64,000 bases of DNA from Planctomycetota bacterium (GTDB lineage: Bacteria; Planctomycetota; Uabimicrobiia; Uabimicrobiales; Uabimicrobiaceae), in contig JAJDCR010000022.1 in NCBI GenBank assembly GCA_029260735.1, positions 1-64,000 of the forward strand, written 5' to 3'. Every line of letters begins with the position of its first letter. The stretch's first letter is position 1. The notes below the pieces were generated by a model. That model ran no database searches. It saw only the letters and a list, made by a program, of their open reading frames with translations, and was not told the DNA's origin. The position numbers and the translations under genes were made by a program. This document shows positions 24,693 to 33,715 of this stretch, in pieces.

Positions 24693-26057
24693 CTAAAGGC
24701 GAGGAATCTTAGTTGTCGTCTCGTTCATCATGTATTCGCTGGGACGCAAAATAGATGTGGTAACAGATTCTCCCTCTGCTCCCCAATTTTTAACCTCTGC
24801 GACTCCTCCGCTGTAGAGTCCTCCAAAAGAGAAAAAGCTTACTTCGATTTCTTTTTCCAAAAATTCTACCTCAGAACCAAACACAGGAAAAGTATCCTGA
24901 TCAATGGCAACAAAGCTTTGGACGAGATATTTTTTTTCACTGTCTACTATAATTTCATCCAAGGTCTTTTTCCATTCTTCCGCGGAAACATCACGACCAA
25001 TAACTACATCTATTTTACCTTCTCGATAGCAGGACTTAAGAACTAAATCCTCTCTATTTTCACAAATATAAGGCAATAGATCTATTTCTTCTTCATCCGA
25101 ATCTTCATCTTTACCTTCTGCAACAAAACACGTCCAAGGAATCGTTTCGGAAATAATTTTACGCTCTTCGCTATCTAAAAGTTCTTGAATATCTTTTCTT
25201 TGCAAAAGAGCTGGTATAGACTTAGATTGAATCAAAACAGAAACAAAAGGATTCAAAATACAAACATTACTATCAACAACTGTTTCTACAAGAGAGAAAT
25301 TATCTAGCCAATCAGATATTTTACCACAGCGATAAAAAATGCTAGGATGGCTTCCATCGGGAGCAATAACTCCATCTTCATCGCATTTCCATTCGCTGAA
25401 CTCCCCCGTTACAGTCTTGTAATCCAAGGAGTTAAGCCAAGAAGTAACCGAAGCTATTTCTTCTGTTTCCGAGCTAGATTTTGTTCCGGCAAAAGCAATT
25501 ACCGGACTAGCACCTTTTCCTAGGGTATGCGACACCAATAGGAGAATACGTAAAAAATGAGGCATAATTGGATCACGATGAAGCCCATATCTATCGTGTA
25601 ATAGACCATAGACATCTGTCGATCCAAAAGACTCTCCGTGAGCATCTGTAAACATAAATCCTTGAAGGTCATGACCTTCAAAATTCATATACTGAAGATA
25701 ATCTTTTCCAAGATAAGCGTTGTATTTAATAATCGGAAGAGATTTTACTTTAGCCTTGTCCATCATAGCAATACGATGTTCATCAGGAGTCAGACAAAAA
25801 TCATCTTGCATTTCTGGTTTATCATAATAAAGGTTAATAACCTTAGTAATAGCACGGTTCAAGATTTCAATAGAATGACGAATATAGTCAAGTCGTTTCT
25901 CGTCTATAAAATAAGGCTTCATACAAACTGCGGAGCCTTCTCGGTATCCTCTTGATTGCAAAGCCCCTAAAAATTGATCGTAATCGGCTTTAGCTTTATC
26001 CATATCTCCTAGGAGACGACGAAAGTCATTATTGATTTGATCAGTGATATCTCTCAT
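24693..26057 (-). CDS. Circularly permuted ATP-grasp family protein
   Basis: The 454-residue product resembles circularly permuted type 2 ATP-grasp proteins. Family-like segments are SAVCMKPYFIDEKRL (about 42-56), CILNPFVSVLIQSKSIPALL (about 270-290), SETIPWTCFVAEG (about 315), DLVLKSCYREGKIDVVIGRD (about 350-370), YLVQSFVAIDQ, and FGGLYSGGVAEVKNWG near the end. Relatives ligate a carboxylate to an amine at the cost of ATP. The usual glycine-rich loop after the conserved Lys (pattern YGGKGV) is replaced by CYREGKIDVV, so ATP binding may be altered or lost. It is last in a minus-strand unit with an unknown gene, gpsA and the PlsB-like gene, and has aagga upstream of its ATG. Confidence 0.7.
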   Translation of the reverse strand: MRDITDQINNDFRRLLGDMDKAKADYDQFLGALQSRGYREGSAVCMKPYFIDEKRLDYIRHSIEILNRAITKVINLYYDKPEMQDDFCLTPDEHRIAMMDKAKVKSLPIIKYNAYLGKDYLQYMNFEGHDLQGFMFTDAHGESFGSTDVYGLLHDRYGLHRDPIMPHFLRILLLVSHTLGKGASPVIAFAGTKSSSETEEIASVTSWLNSLDYKTVTGEFSEWKCDEDGVIAPDGSHPSIFYRCGKISDWLDNFSLVETVVDSNVCILNPFVSVLIQSKSIPALLQRKDIQELLDSEERKIISETIPWTCFVAEGKDEDSDEEEIDLLPYICENREDLVLKSCYREGKIDVVIGRDVSAEEWKKTLDEIIVDSEKKYLVQSFVAIDQDTFPVFGSEVEFLEKEIEVSFFSFGGLYSGGVAEVKNWGAEGESVTTSILRPSEYMMNETTTKIPRL

Positions 26058-26078
26058 ACTTACCAGTCCTTACTTGCC

Positions 26079-26741
26079 CTACTCTTTGGTAACATTAATT
26101 CGAAGAATGAAGTGTGGTTTTACTTGGAAACCAACTTTAATTGAAATGGTAACAGGCTGAGGATTTATTAATAAATCCCGAAACATATCGGCAGGAACTA
26201 GCACCCCTATTTCTTCTGCCTCTAGTGCTGTATATTTATCGTCTTTGGGGCCTCTAATTTTACTTTTATTGGAACCGATATTCTCATAGAGCAAATTGTC
26301 ATCGTTATCTAAATACAACTTACCATGAGTTGCAGAGATAACCCCACAGGTTTGCAAATGAGCAACATCCTCAGGGTCTCCTTCCGTTCGGCCATAGACA
26401 ACAGCTTCTCTCATGTCAAGAACTTTGTCTTCATATAACATTTCATCGTGGCCCACTTTATAACGTTTGATTAAGCTTTGATGAAAAATAAACTCCGAAA
26501 GTAAACTAGGAGCCTCATCTAATTCTTTATTTAAAACTAAGCCAAAACGTTCTAGATCATTGAGAATACTTTCAGCTAAAATTCTATCCACATCCTCCTT
26601 GGAAAAATAAATCATATCGCCATGATTTACTCTATGAGGCTTTCCCTTAAAAACTAGTTGAGCAACCCCATCCTTTCCTAGTTTATCCAAAAGTTCCAGC
26701 AAAGAGTAATATTTATTTCCGTCAAACTCACCATAGATCAT
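26079..26741 (-). CDS. Protein of unknown function in the gpsA operon
   Basis: This 220-residue protein has no signal peptide or membrane segment. The first 60 residues look like a small alpha/beta domain (YYSLLELLDKLGKDGVAQLVFKG, split as YYSLLELLDKLG and GVAQLVFKG), and the end is predicted beta-strand (VTISIKVGFQVKPHFILRINV). I do not recognise a family. It starts 12 bases after gpsA ends, with gaaggaaat as ribosome binding site, and is followed 21 bases later by the ATP-grasp gene. Co-expression with lipid precursor genes and a ligase-like partner is the only functional hint. Confidence 0.7.
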   Translation of the reverse strand: MIYGEFDGNKYYSLLELLDKLGKDGVAQLVFKGKPHRVNHGDMIYFSKEDVDRILAESILNDLERFGLVLNKELDEAPSLLSEFIFHQSLIKRYKVGHDEMLYEDKVLDMREAVVYGRTEGDPEDVAHLQTCGVISATHGKLYLDNDDNLLYENIGSNKSKIRGPKDDKYTALEAEEIGVLVPADMFRDLLINPQPVTISIKVGFQVKPHFILRINVTKE

Positions 26742-26753
26742 AACTATTTCCTT

Positions 26754-27779
26754 CTAAGCGTCTGCTGTGAAAGTAGGATCTATCTCCCAACTAGCCTTAC
26801 GTTGCATAGACTCAAAAATCACATCCATAACATCTCTCTTTTCATAAAGAACTTGATAAACTCCTTCTATAATCGGAATTTCCAATCCTTTACTTTGGGC
26901 AAAATCATGCAAAACTTTTGCTGTATTTACCCCCTCAGCAATTGTCACCACATTTTCTAGAATAGACTCTAGAGTTTCTCCCTTGGCTAAACAGTACCCC
27001 ACTTGGTAGTTTCTAGAAAGAGGACTAGTGCAAGTAACCATAGTGTCCCCCACTCCTGTCAACCCTGTAAATGTTAGTGGGTTTGCTCCTATTTGTATCC
27101 CAATTCTACTCATCTCAGTAATACCTCGGGTGAGTAAAAGAGCTTTGACATTGCTCCCGTAATTTAGTCCATCCATAATCCCTGCGGCAATGGCTATCAC
27201 GTTTTTGATAGCTCCTCCCAACTCCACACCAGCTAAGTCATCATTCCCATATACCCGAAAGTTTTTTGAGGAATAAACTTCTATGCTCTTCCAAATAACT
27301 TCATGAAAAGAGCTCGCCACCACTGTCGCAGAAGGATGTCCTGATAGAATTTCTTTATACAAATTAGGGCCAGCCAAGGCCCCTATTTTTTGGCAACAGG
27401 TCTCTTCTTCTAAAACACTACTCATTCGAGCATAGGTTTTAGACTCAAGTCCTTTGCAAGCCGAAAGCAGTATTTGATCTGCCTGTAGATAGTTTCCCAA
27501 TTCGTAAGCAACTTTGCGAAAAGCATGAGAAGGAATGGCCAAGGTAATAATTTCACAACGCAAAGCAACCTCTTCCAAACTAGTTGTAGCTGTTACTCTT
27601 TCTGAAATAAGAGTTTCATTAGTGTATTTTTTATTGAGATGACGGTCGTTCAGTTCTTGACAACTTTTCTCGTCTCTTAGCCACAAAAGAACATTTTGTC
27701 CATTCAGACCTAGAAGATGAGCAAGAGTAGTTCCCCAACTTCCTCCTCCCAAAACACCTACACTATCATATTTTACCAT
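26754..27779 (-). CDS. gpsA: Glycerol-3-phosphate dehydrogenase [NAD(P)+]
   Basis: GpsA makes sn-glycerol-3-phosphate from dihydroxyacetone phosphate for phospholipid synthesis. The 341-residue product begins with the Rossmann motif GVLGGGSWGTTLAHLL (residues 8-23) and contains ILLSACKGLE, IGALAGPNLYKEI, the catalytic-Lys segment LGGAIKNVIAIAAGIMDGL, and the C-terminal GLTGVGDTMVTCTSPLSRN. Length is normal. It lies 15 bases downstream of the PlsB-like gene, which would use its product, and 12 bases upstream of the unknown gene at 26741. Confidence 0.95.
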   Translation of the reverse strand: MVKYDSVGVLGGGSWGTTLAHLLGLNGQNVLLWLRDEKSCQELNDRHLNKKYTNETLISERVTATTSLEEVALRCEIITLAIPSHAFRKVAYELGNYLQADQILLSACKGLESKTYARMSSVLEEETCCQKIGALAGPNLYKEILSGHPSATVVASSFHEVIWKSIEVYSSKNFRVYGNDDLAGVELGGAIKNVIAIAAGIMDGLNYGSNVKALLLTRGITEMSRIGIQIGANPLTFTGLTGVGDTMVTCTSPLSRNYQVGYCLAKGETLESILENVVTIAEGVNTAKVLHDFAQSKGLEIPIIEGVYQVLYEKRDVMDVIFESMQRKASWEIDPTFTADA

Positions 27780-27794
27780 GCGTACTACTATTCC

Positions 27795-29384
27795 TTATTC
27801 TATCTCTAGCCCATAGTGCAATAATCGATTATGATAAAACATTACCAACTTGGGTTCATTTGCGATAATTGCTTCCCCTTTTCTCAAAAGAGCAGGCTTT
27901 CTGTGATAGACTTTCAAATGCCTTAGTCCTCGATCGAGAACATCTTGAGTACTTGCCCCTGATAAACGCTCATCCATAAGTAGTTTATCATTTTTTTCCA
28001 AACTCCAAAGCTGATTCATTAATTTATCTAAAGCCAGGAGAACCTCATCTACCGAAAAAGTCCATTCTTCTTCCCCTGTTCTAATCAGACTATATAAATC
28101 CAAGCCAGGATTATTTAATTTCATCATTTTAAAAATGACAAAAGCAACAATATTTGTGCTCATAATCACATTGTATTTGAGATAGGCTTGAGATAATTTT
28201 TTCCCTAAATTTCTGGTATACTGGCAATCTCGTTGGTGTAAATGATCCACTTCTCCGTTGACCAGTACATAGCGCGTTGTGTCAACTTTTCGTCCTCTAT
28301 TATCGTAGGAAATCCCATCGTTGTCTACTCGGTTGCCAAATAAATCTACGGCCGGACAAAAATGAACATAAATTCGAGAGTCTATTCGTAAAGTACTTGT
28401 CAAAAAGTTTAAGATTCGCCGAACCTGAGAAAATTCATCATTTTCGATAATATAGCGAGATTTTCCCGTTTCTTTTAAAAAATCTTCACTCAGGTTTTCT
28501 CCTTCCAACACTAATTGGTAGGATAAAGTACAAGGAACAACATACAGATTGGGTTTTTCTTTGTTGTTTTTTAAGTTATTAATGTAAGCACTAATCCCTG
28601 TTCCCATAAGACCCAATTTTAATTTTTGCTCGACAGCTCCTGAACGGCTTCGTCCTCCCCCTGGGAAAAACAAATTATGATAGCCATTTTCTAGGGCAAC
28701 AGTGGCGTACTCTTTTAAGGTGTCTTTGTAAACTTTATTCCATTTTTTGCGATCAACCTTGTAGGCTCCTAAATTATTCATAAAGTAGCTGATTATTCGG
28801 TTTGAAAATAAATTCAAACCAGCTCCATATGCAAAAGGAGGTAGACCTATTTTATGCAAGGCCCATCCTACAACGATAGAGTCCATATTGCTAGAGTGGG
28901 TAGGAACGAGAATAACAGTCCCTTTTTTGTGGAGAGCTTTGATTTGCTCGACCTCTCCTCGAATGATCACTCGGTCAGAAATATCTGGTAAACGAGGAAA
29001 GTGAGAAATTAAAACTCGCGGTGAGATAGTATTTAGAAGAACGCTTAAGCCTACTGGCAAAACTCCCGTTGCGAACTTGTATACGTTGTCATTAAAGTTT
29101 CCGACAATTTCTTTAGTAAAAAGAGTAACAAGTTCCTTTAAAATTTCTTTCTGTTTCTCTTCTGAAGCAGACAAAAGTTCTTTATTTACTCGCTTCCAGT
29201 ACTGTTTACTCTGCCGCACAGTCTTGCTTTTTTTCTCCGCACTTAAACGATTTCGCTCATGATAAACAGTGTCGTTTATCACGGTATGCAAAGGCGTTTT
29301 CCCTTTTTGGGCATCCTCTATTTTTTCAGTCCAAACCCTTCTGATAACTTCTTCGACAACTCTAGCTTTATCTTCTGCTCTCAT
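27795..29384 (-). CDS. PlsB-like glycerol-3-phosphate acyltransferase
   Basis: The 529-residue product has the lysophospholipid acyltransferase-type catalytic domain in mid-protein: VPTHSSNMDSI (HX4D, about 162-172), then LGAYKVDRKKWNKVYKDTL, then NLFFPGGGRSRSG (about 236-248) and VVPCTLSYQLV. Size and motifs fit a PlsB/GPAT-like enzyme that acylates position 1 of glycerol-3-phosphate at the inner membrane, and gpsA immediately downstream makes that substrate. E. coli PlsB is much longer (about 800 residues), so this is a shorter bacterial variant. The ATG has only a weak ribosome binding site. Confidence 0.8.
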   Translation of the reverse strand: MRAEDKARVVEEVIRRVWTEKIEDAQKGKTPLHTVINDTVYHERNRLSAEKKSKTVRQSKQYWKRVNKELLSASEEKQKEILKELVTLFTKEIVGNFNDNVYKFATGVLPVGLSVLLNTISPRVLISHFPRLPDISDRVIIRGEVEQIKALHKKGTVILVPTHSSNMDSIVVGWALHKIGLPPFAYGAGLNLFSNRIISYFMNNLGAYKVDRKKWNKVYKDTLKEYATVALENGYHNLFFPGGGRSRSGAVEQKLKLGLMGTGISAYINNLKNNKEKPNLYVVPCTLSYQLVLEGENLSEDFLKETGKSRYIIENDEFSQVRRILNFLTSTLRIDSRIYVHFCPAVDLFGNRVDNDGISYDNRGRKVDTTRYVLVNGEVDHLHQRDCQYTRNLGKKLSQAYLKYNVIMSTNIVAFVIFKMMKLNNPGLDLYSLIRTGEEEWTFSVDEVLLALDKLMNQLWSLEKNDKLLMDERLSGASTQDVLDRGLRHLKVYHRKPALLRKGEAIIANEPKLVMFYHNRLLHYGLEIE

Positions 29385-29738
29385 TCTGTTTAGACCTTCT
29401 GTTTAGACCTTTTTCTCCAGTTTTTCCCAAACTAACTGTTTCTGAAATCTTTTTGTTTAGGGCTTTATTATGGATAATCTCCCGACGATATGCAACAAAA
29501 AATTTCCTAGGATATAGAGATTGAAAAATGAAGAAAAGCTTTTTTTCTTGGACTTTTTTTTTTCTGCTTCATAATTAGAATAGGAGCTTACAAGCTTCCT
29601 TAAAACATCCTATGATTTATACAGATTATCTTTGAGCCAGGAAAAAAATATTAATCTTGAATTTTTCTGGTCGTTCATATATTATGGTCAAAAAGATATT
29701 CATATTTTTAGTTCCTATTTTTGAAGAAGGAGATGTGG
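29385..29738. other. Divergent intergenic region
   Basis: This gap separates the minus-strand lipid operon from the plus-strand small-protein gene. Apart from a likely promoter (29657-29685) and the ribosome binding site aaggag (29727-29732), I see no gene, repeat or strong hairpin. Confidence 0.5.
29657..29685 (+). promoter_or_regulatory. Likely sigma-70-type promoter
   Basis: A -35 box ttgaat (29657-29662) and a -10 box tattat (29680-29685) are spaced by 17 bases. A start near 29692 would leave a leader of about 47 bases before the ATG at 29739. Confidence 0.5.
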
Positions 29739-30137
29739 ATGAGTTCCAAACATCAAAACATCATTATCTTTGCACTTGGAGTGATGGTCGGTTTACTCTC
29801 TTGGAGTATTGTTTCTCTTGCCCAGCCTCAGAACGCTATGGCCGATGCCACCGGAGGTGGCGTTGGTGGATCTTCTGATGGTATTATTGCTGTAACAGGC
29901 GCTGTAACAAACAGTTTTTCTGGGTTATGGGTTCTAGATGCCCGAGATACAGCGACTTCTCCTTCACTAGCTCTTTACGTTCCTGGAAGTAGCGGAAGAA
30001 GTATCCAACTTGCTGCTGCTCGCCGTATCAAGTATGATCTACAGTTGGTTGCTCTTAACGACAGATCAAAACAAAAAGTAGGTGCATTAAGAGCACAAAT
30101 TGAAAAACTCAATCAAGAAGAACTAGGAAAAAAATAG
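29739..30137 (+). CDS. Small exported or anchored protein, planctomycete-like
   Basis: The start at 29739 is chosen because aaggag lies six bases upstream; longer frames would start at TTG 29721. The 132-residue product has one N-terminal hydrophobic helix (about 8-29, IIIFALGVMVGLLSWSIVSLA) and a Gly-rich stretch. A conserved-looking core follows: LWVLDARDTATSPSLALYV and IQLAAARRIKYDLQLVALND. As far as I recall, short proteins with this core are frequent in planctomycetes; their function is unknown. The C-terminus is a charged helix. It is followed 86 bases later by the HTH-TM gene, possibly on the same transcript. Confidence 0.7.
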   Translation: MSSKHQNIIIFALGVMVGLLSWSIVSLAQPQNAMADATGGGVGGSSDGIIAVTGAVTNSFSGLWVLDARDTATSPSLALYVPGSSGRSIQLAAARRIKYDLQLVALNDRSKQKVGALRAQIEKLNQEELGKK

Positions 30138-30223
30138 TTTTCTGTAATCTAAAAGTTGCAAACTTAACACTAAGTTACACAACCAAAGCAACTCAGCAAG
30201 GACTTGTTTAGGAGGATTTTGCC

Positions 30224-31144
30224 GTGATGGAGTACTACTCTTTTGAGAAGGTCTTAAAAGAGCTTCAAATGGAAGAAGATGAGCTGAAAAGACTCGTCTC
30301 AGAGGGAGAGATCCGCGCTTTTCGTGATGAAGACAAGATGAAGTTTAAGAGAAGCGATATTGACGGATTGAAAAAAGGTAGAATGACCGAACCTACCATT
30401 ATTCTTCCTTCTGGAGAACCAGAAGACTCGGCTGAAGATAGTGAAGTTCTCTTAGTAGAAGAAGACACTTCCGAAACTTTACTAGATATCGATGATTTAG
30501 ACGGAGCCGAAACTAGCTCAACCTCTGTTCCAACAGTAGATTTCTCTTCTTCAGAGTTTGACGATGATTCTTCTGCATCAGAGACCATTACCGAAGAACT
30601 TACTTTTGAAGAAGACAGTGGATCTTATGTTCTAGAATCCTCAGATGATGTCCTTATTGATTCATCTGGCGACCTCATGGATCTAGATTCAGGCGGAGAT
30701 ACCTTTATCGATTCAGATACAGGTTTGCAAACCGAACCATTGGAAATGGATCATGATATCCAAGAAGATGACTTTGGCATGCTTGATGATGAGCCTGATG
30801 AAACCATGCAAATCGAGGAAGATGAAGAATTTGTTATCAGCCAAGGCGGTCTAACTAGCCAAGAAGGAAGAGCAACCACTCCGATGATTGTTCCCCGGAT
30901 GATGGCGGCAAAACCTCTGTCTCCGATGATGACAGGACTTCTTGTGGCGAGCACTTTAATTATGATTATTTCCAGTGTTCTCATGATTAGCATTGTTCGG
31001 GAAACCGACACTAAATTAACATCTGGTCTAACAGATACGTTGTATGGTATTGCTCCTACCGCTCCTGGCTACAATGGTAAAAAGAAGAGTGATAGCAAAA
31101 TTAAAAGCCATGTAAAATGGCGTCAAACCAGAAGAGCTAAATAA
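30224..31144 (+). CDS. HTH-like, acidic linker, TM protein
   Basis: The N-terminal 55 residues look like an excisionase/MerR-type DNA-binding domain (YSFEKVLKELQMEEDELKRL, then GEIRAFRDEDKMKFKRSDI). A very acidic, Ser-rich, low-complexity region follows (about 58-215). Next come one membrane helix (about 240-262, MTGLLVASTLIMIISSVLMI) and a basic tail. A DNA-binding-like head on an acidic stalk attached to the membrane is unusual. The role is unknown; membrane-tethered regulation or nucleoid anchoring are guesses. The strong aggagg at 30210-30215 serves either GTG 30224 or ATG 30227. Confidence 0.72.
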   Translation: MMEYYSFEKVLKELQMEEDELKRLVSEGEIRAFRDEDKMKFKRSDIDGLKKGRMTEPTIILPSGEPEDSAEDSEVLLVEEDTSETLLDIDDLDGAETSSTSVPTVDFSSSEFDDDSSASETITEELTFEEDSGSYVLESSDDVLIDSSGDLMDLDSGGDTFIDSDTGLQTEPLEMDHDIQEDDFGMLDDEPDETMQIEEDEEFVISQGGLTSQEGRATTPMIVPRMMAAKPLSPMMTGLLVASTLIMIISSVLMISIVRETDTKLTSGLTDTLYGIAPTAPGYNGKKKSDSKIKSHVKWRQTRRAK

Positions 31145-31198
31145 GTCCAAAAACCTGGTCATGCTAGGTGAGTTCTCCTAAACTTATTAAAAGTAAAA

Positions 31199-31243
31199 AG
31201 CGACTATCTTCTGAGGAAAAACTCAGAGGCTAGTCGCTCTTTC
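31199..31243 (+). terminator. Rho-independent terminator
   Basis: A 17-bp imperfect stem (agcgactatcttctgag against ctcagaggctagtcgct, loop gaaaaa) is followed by tctttct. It ends the transcript of the HTH-TM gene. Confidence 0.75.
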
Positions 31244-31326
31244 TATTAGGGGCACGCTCTAAAAGATGCTAAATTGTGGGATAAGAGTCTCTTTGCAATC
31301 GACTCCAGGGAAAGCTTTTTTAGATT

Positions 31327-32268
31327 ATGAAAATATTGGTTAGTCGAACATTTCCGATGGAGTACAAACTCATTGCTTCTTGGTTTCCCCAAATCAATTG
31401 GGAAACTGTGACAATCCGAGAAGGAAGTCACTGGAAAAACTATAAAGCAGCGATGATGTTACTCAGTGGAGAAGATGTTGCTAAATCAGGAATTCCTACC
31501 CCCGAAAACTGCTTTGCTATAGTTTCTAAAAGCCAACCAGATCTAGTTAACTGGGTTTACCAAGAAACTCCCGAAGACTCCGTGAAAAATCTGATTGCTC
31601 AGGCTATTGATTGCTACCAATCAAAGTTAGAACAAGGAAAAATCAAGGAGCAAATAGTCGAGTTTATGGAGCTAGCCCTGATGGGCAAAGTGGCTCTTGA
31701 CATCATGCACGATTTGAATAACCCACTTCAAGTCATTTTAGGTTTTACCCAAGATATTTTAGAAAACAACGACAGCAAGGACATTCCTTTTTTAGAAGAT
31801 CTAAATCTCATCGAAAAAGAAACTCTTTACTGTAGCGAAATCCTTCGGCGAACAGCTATTTTAGCTCAAACTACTCCTCCGGGAGAAAGCTATCAATGTT
31901 TGAATCTGCTTTTGGATCGCTTCCTTCCTCTCATTGATCTTCCTCTGCGCAAAAAAAACATTTTGATTGAACGAGTTACTCCCAACAACTTAAGTTTCAT
32001 TCTTGACAAAAATAACAAAGCAAAAACTGTTATTTTGAGTGTGCTTCTAGAAGCCATCCAAAATGCTCAAAAAAACTCTTCGCTCTACTTTATAGCAGAA
32101 AGCGATGGAGATTTTGTCAGCGTATTCATCAAAATATATGCTGAAAAAGAAGAGATTATTCCCAACATATCTCTGAAAAGCTATCTCGATCAATTAGGAA
32201 TCCCTCTCGACGGTTATGCGGCTGATCCTATGTTTGTCTATGTCCTTAAATTTCCTAAAGAAAAATGA
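31327..32268 (+). CDS. Divergent histidine kinase-like protein
   Basis: This 313-residue protein overlaps the response regulator gene by four bases. The central HisKA-like helix (about 118-140) has ALDIMHDLNNPLQVILGF with a candidate phospho-His in the H-box. The ATPase part (about 200-310) is reduced: a possible N-box (LLEAIQNAQKN) is visible, but no clear G1 or G2 glycine motifs. The first 110 residues may be a degenerate receiver-like or sensor domain and have no membrane helix. It may be a phosphotransfer protein or pseudokinase rather than an active kinase. Confidence 0.7.
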   Translation: MKILVSRTFPMEYKLIASWFPQINWETVTIREGSHWKNYKAAMMLLSGEDVAKSGIPTPENCFAIVSKSQPDLVNWVYQETPEDSVKNLIAQAIDCYQSKLEQGKIKEQIVEFMELALMGKVALDIMHDLNNPLQVILGFTQDILENNDSKDIPFLEDLNLIEKETLYCSEILRRTAILAQTTPPGESYQCLNLLLDRFLPLIDLPLRKKNILIERVTPNNLSFILDKNNKAKTVILSVLLEAIQNAQKNSSLYFIAESDGDFVSVFIKIYAEKEEIIPNISLKSYLDQLGIPLDGYAADPMFVYVLKFPKEK

Positions 32269-33668
32269 AGAAAAAAATTCTCGTTATTGATGATCATGAA
32301 CCTATACTGAGATTATTTGAGCGAATGTTATCGAAGAAAAAATTCGATGTTCATACTTCGCTTACTGGTAATGATGCTATCCAAAAGCTGACAGAGGGAA
32401 ATTTTGACCTAATTATTTCGGATCTTAACCTAACCGAAATAAATGGATTGGAGTTGCTTACACAAAGCCAACAACTCAGTCGCTATACCCCTTTTATTGT
32501 GATCACAGGACATGGATCTGTGGAAAGTGCAGTTCGAGCAGTCAAAACAGGAGCTTTTGATTTTTTGATTAAACCATTTGGTAAAGACCAAATTATGACA
32601 ATCATTGAACGTGCCCTGAATGACGCAGAGCTAAGAACCAAAGATAAAAAATCTATTCCCCAAGACGACAAAGCGGAAGCTTTTGAGGGCATTATTGCCA
32701 GAAGCCAAAAGATGCAAAAGCTCTTTAACGTAATAGAACAAGTAGCATCGACATCCGCAACCGTTTTAATCCAAGGAGAGAGTGGAACCGGAAAAGAGCT
32801 CTTCTCTCGCTCCATTCATAAACTAAGCGAACGGAAAAAACAAACCTTTGTTGCTGTGAATTGCGGAGCTCTTAGTGAAAATCTCTTAGAAAACGAACTC
32901 TTTGGACACGTCAAAGGGGCTTTCACAGGGGCAAGTAATTACAAAGCAGGTCTTTTTAGTGTGGCAGACAAAGGGACCATTTTTCTAGATGAAATTGGGG
33001 ATGTAACTCCAGCAGTGCAAACCAAACTATTGCGGGTTCTCCAGGAAAAAGAATTTATCCCCTTAGGAAGTAACGAAACTGTCCGCGTAGATGTCCGAGT
33101 CATTGCTGCCACCAATGTCGATCTGAAAGATGCGGTTAAGAAAAAAATATTCCGAGAAGATCTTTACTATCGTTTAGCCGTAATACCTCTGACCATTCCT
33201 CCTTTGAGAGACAGAATAGAAGATATCCCTATTTTAGCTATTCACTTTTTTGAGAAATACAGGCAAGAGTATAGTAAAAAAATAGACTCGATCACGGCTG
33301 AGGCTATCGAAAAGCTGCAAAGCCATAACTGGCCTGGAAATGTTCGGGAGTTAGAAAATATCATAGAGAGAGCTGTTGCTCTTTGCTCTTCTAGCAAAAT
33401 AACCGAAGACCTTATAGATCAATATTTACAAGATTTTGCTCCTATGCGAGACAGTAACACATCTTCTTCGACTCTTCACGGCCCCATAACCAGTCGCCTT
33501 CCTCTAAAGGTAATTCTAAACAGAGTAACAAAAGAAGCTATTATTAAAGCTCTTCGCAAGACCAATGGAAATAGAACGAAAGCCGCTATGCTTTTAGGAA
33601 TAGGACGAGCTTCTCTTTACCATAAATTAAAAGAATATGGAATTGAAGGGTATAGCTCTGAGGATTAG
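32265..33668 (+). CDS. NtrC-family sigma-54-dependent response regulator
   Basis: The 467-residue product has the complete three-domain layout. The receiver domain (about 1-120) has KKILVIDDHEPIL, the phospho-acceptor Asp in DLIISDLNLTEINGLE, and Lys in FDFLIKPF. The AAA+ domain (about 145-370) has Walker A GESGTGKELF, the sigma-54 contact loop GAFTGA, Walker B GTIFLDEIGD and an arginine-finger region. The C-terminal Fis-type helix-turn-helix ends with NGNRTKAAMLLGIGRASLYHKL. It would activate RpoN-dependent promoters after phosphorylation. The overlapping upstream gene is its likely partner, and RpoN itself is encoded 10 kb away. Its targets are unknown. Confidence 0.93.
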   Translation: MKKKILVIDDHEPILRLFERMLSKKKFDVHTSLTGNDAIQKLTEGNFDLIISDLNLTEINGLELLTQSQQLSRYTPFIVITGHGSVESAVRAVKTGAFDFLIKPFGKDQIMTIIERALNDAELRTKDKKSIPQDDKAEAFEGIIARSQKMQKLFNVIEQVASTSATVLIQGESGTGKELFSRSIHKLSERKKQTFVAVNCGALSENLLENELFGHVKGAFTGASNYKAGLFSVADKGTIFLDEIGDVTPAVQTKLLRVLQEKEFIPLGSNETVRVDVRVIAATNVDLKDAVKKKIFREDLYYRLAVIPLTIPPLRDRIEDIPILAIHFFEKYRQEYSKKIDSITAEAIEKLQSHNWPGNVRELENIIERAVALCSSSKITEDLIDQYLQDFAPMRDSNTSSSTLHGPITSRLPLKVILNRVTKEAIIKALRKTNGNRTKAAMLLGIGRASLYHKLKEYGIEGYSSED

Positions 33669-33690
33669 GGATTAGGGATTTCTAATCCTC
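33660..33690 (+). terminator. Weak hairpin after the response regulator gene
   Basis: The sequence gaggattag (overlapping the stop codon) pairs with ctaatcctc at 33682-33690; between them gggatta is repeated. There is no T-tract, so termination here is uncertain. Confidence 0.35.
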
Positions 33691-33715
33691 ATTATCAAAA
33701 AAACACTTGCATACT

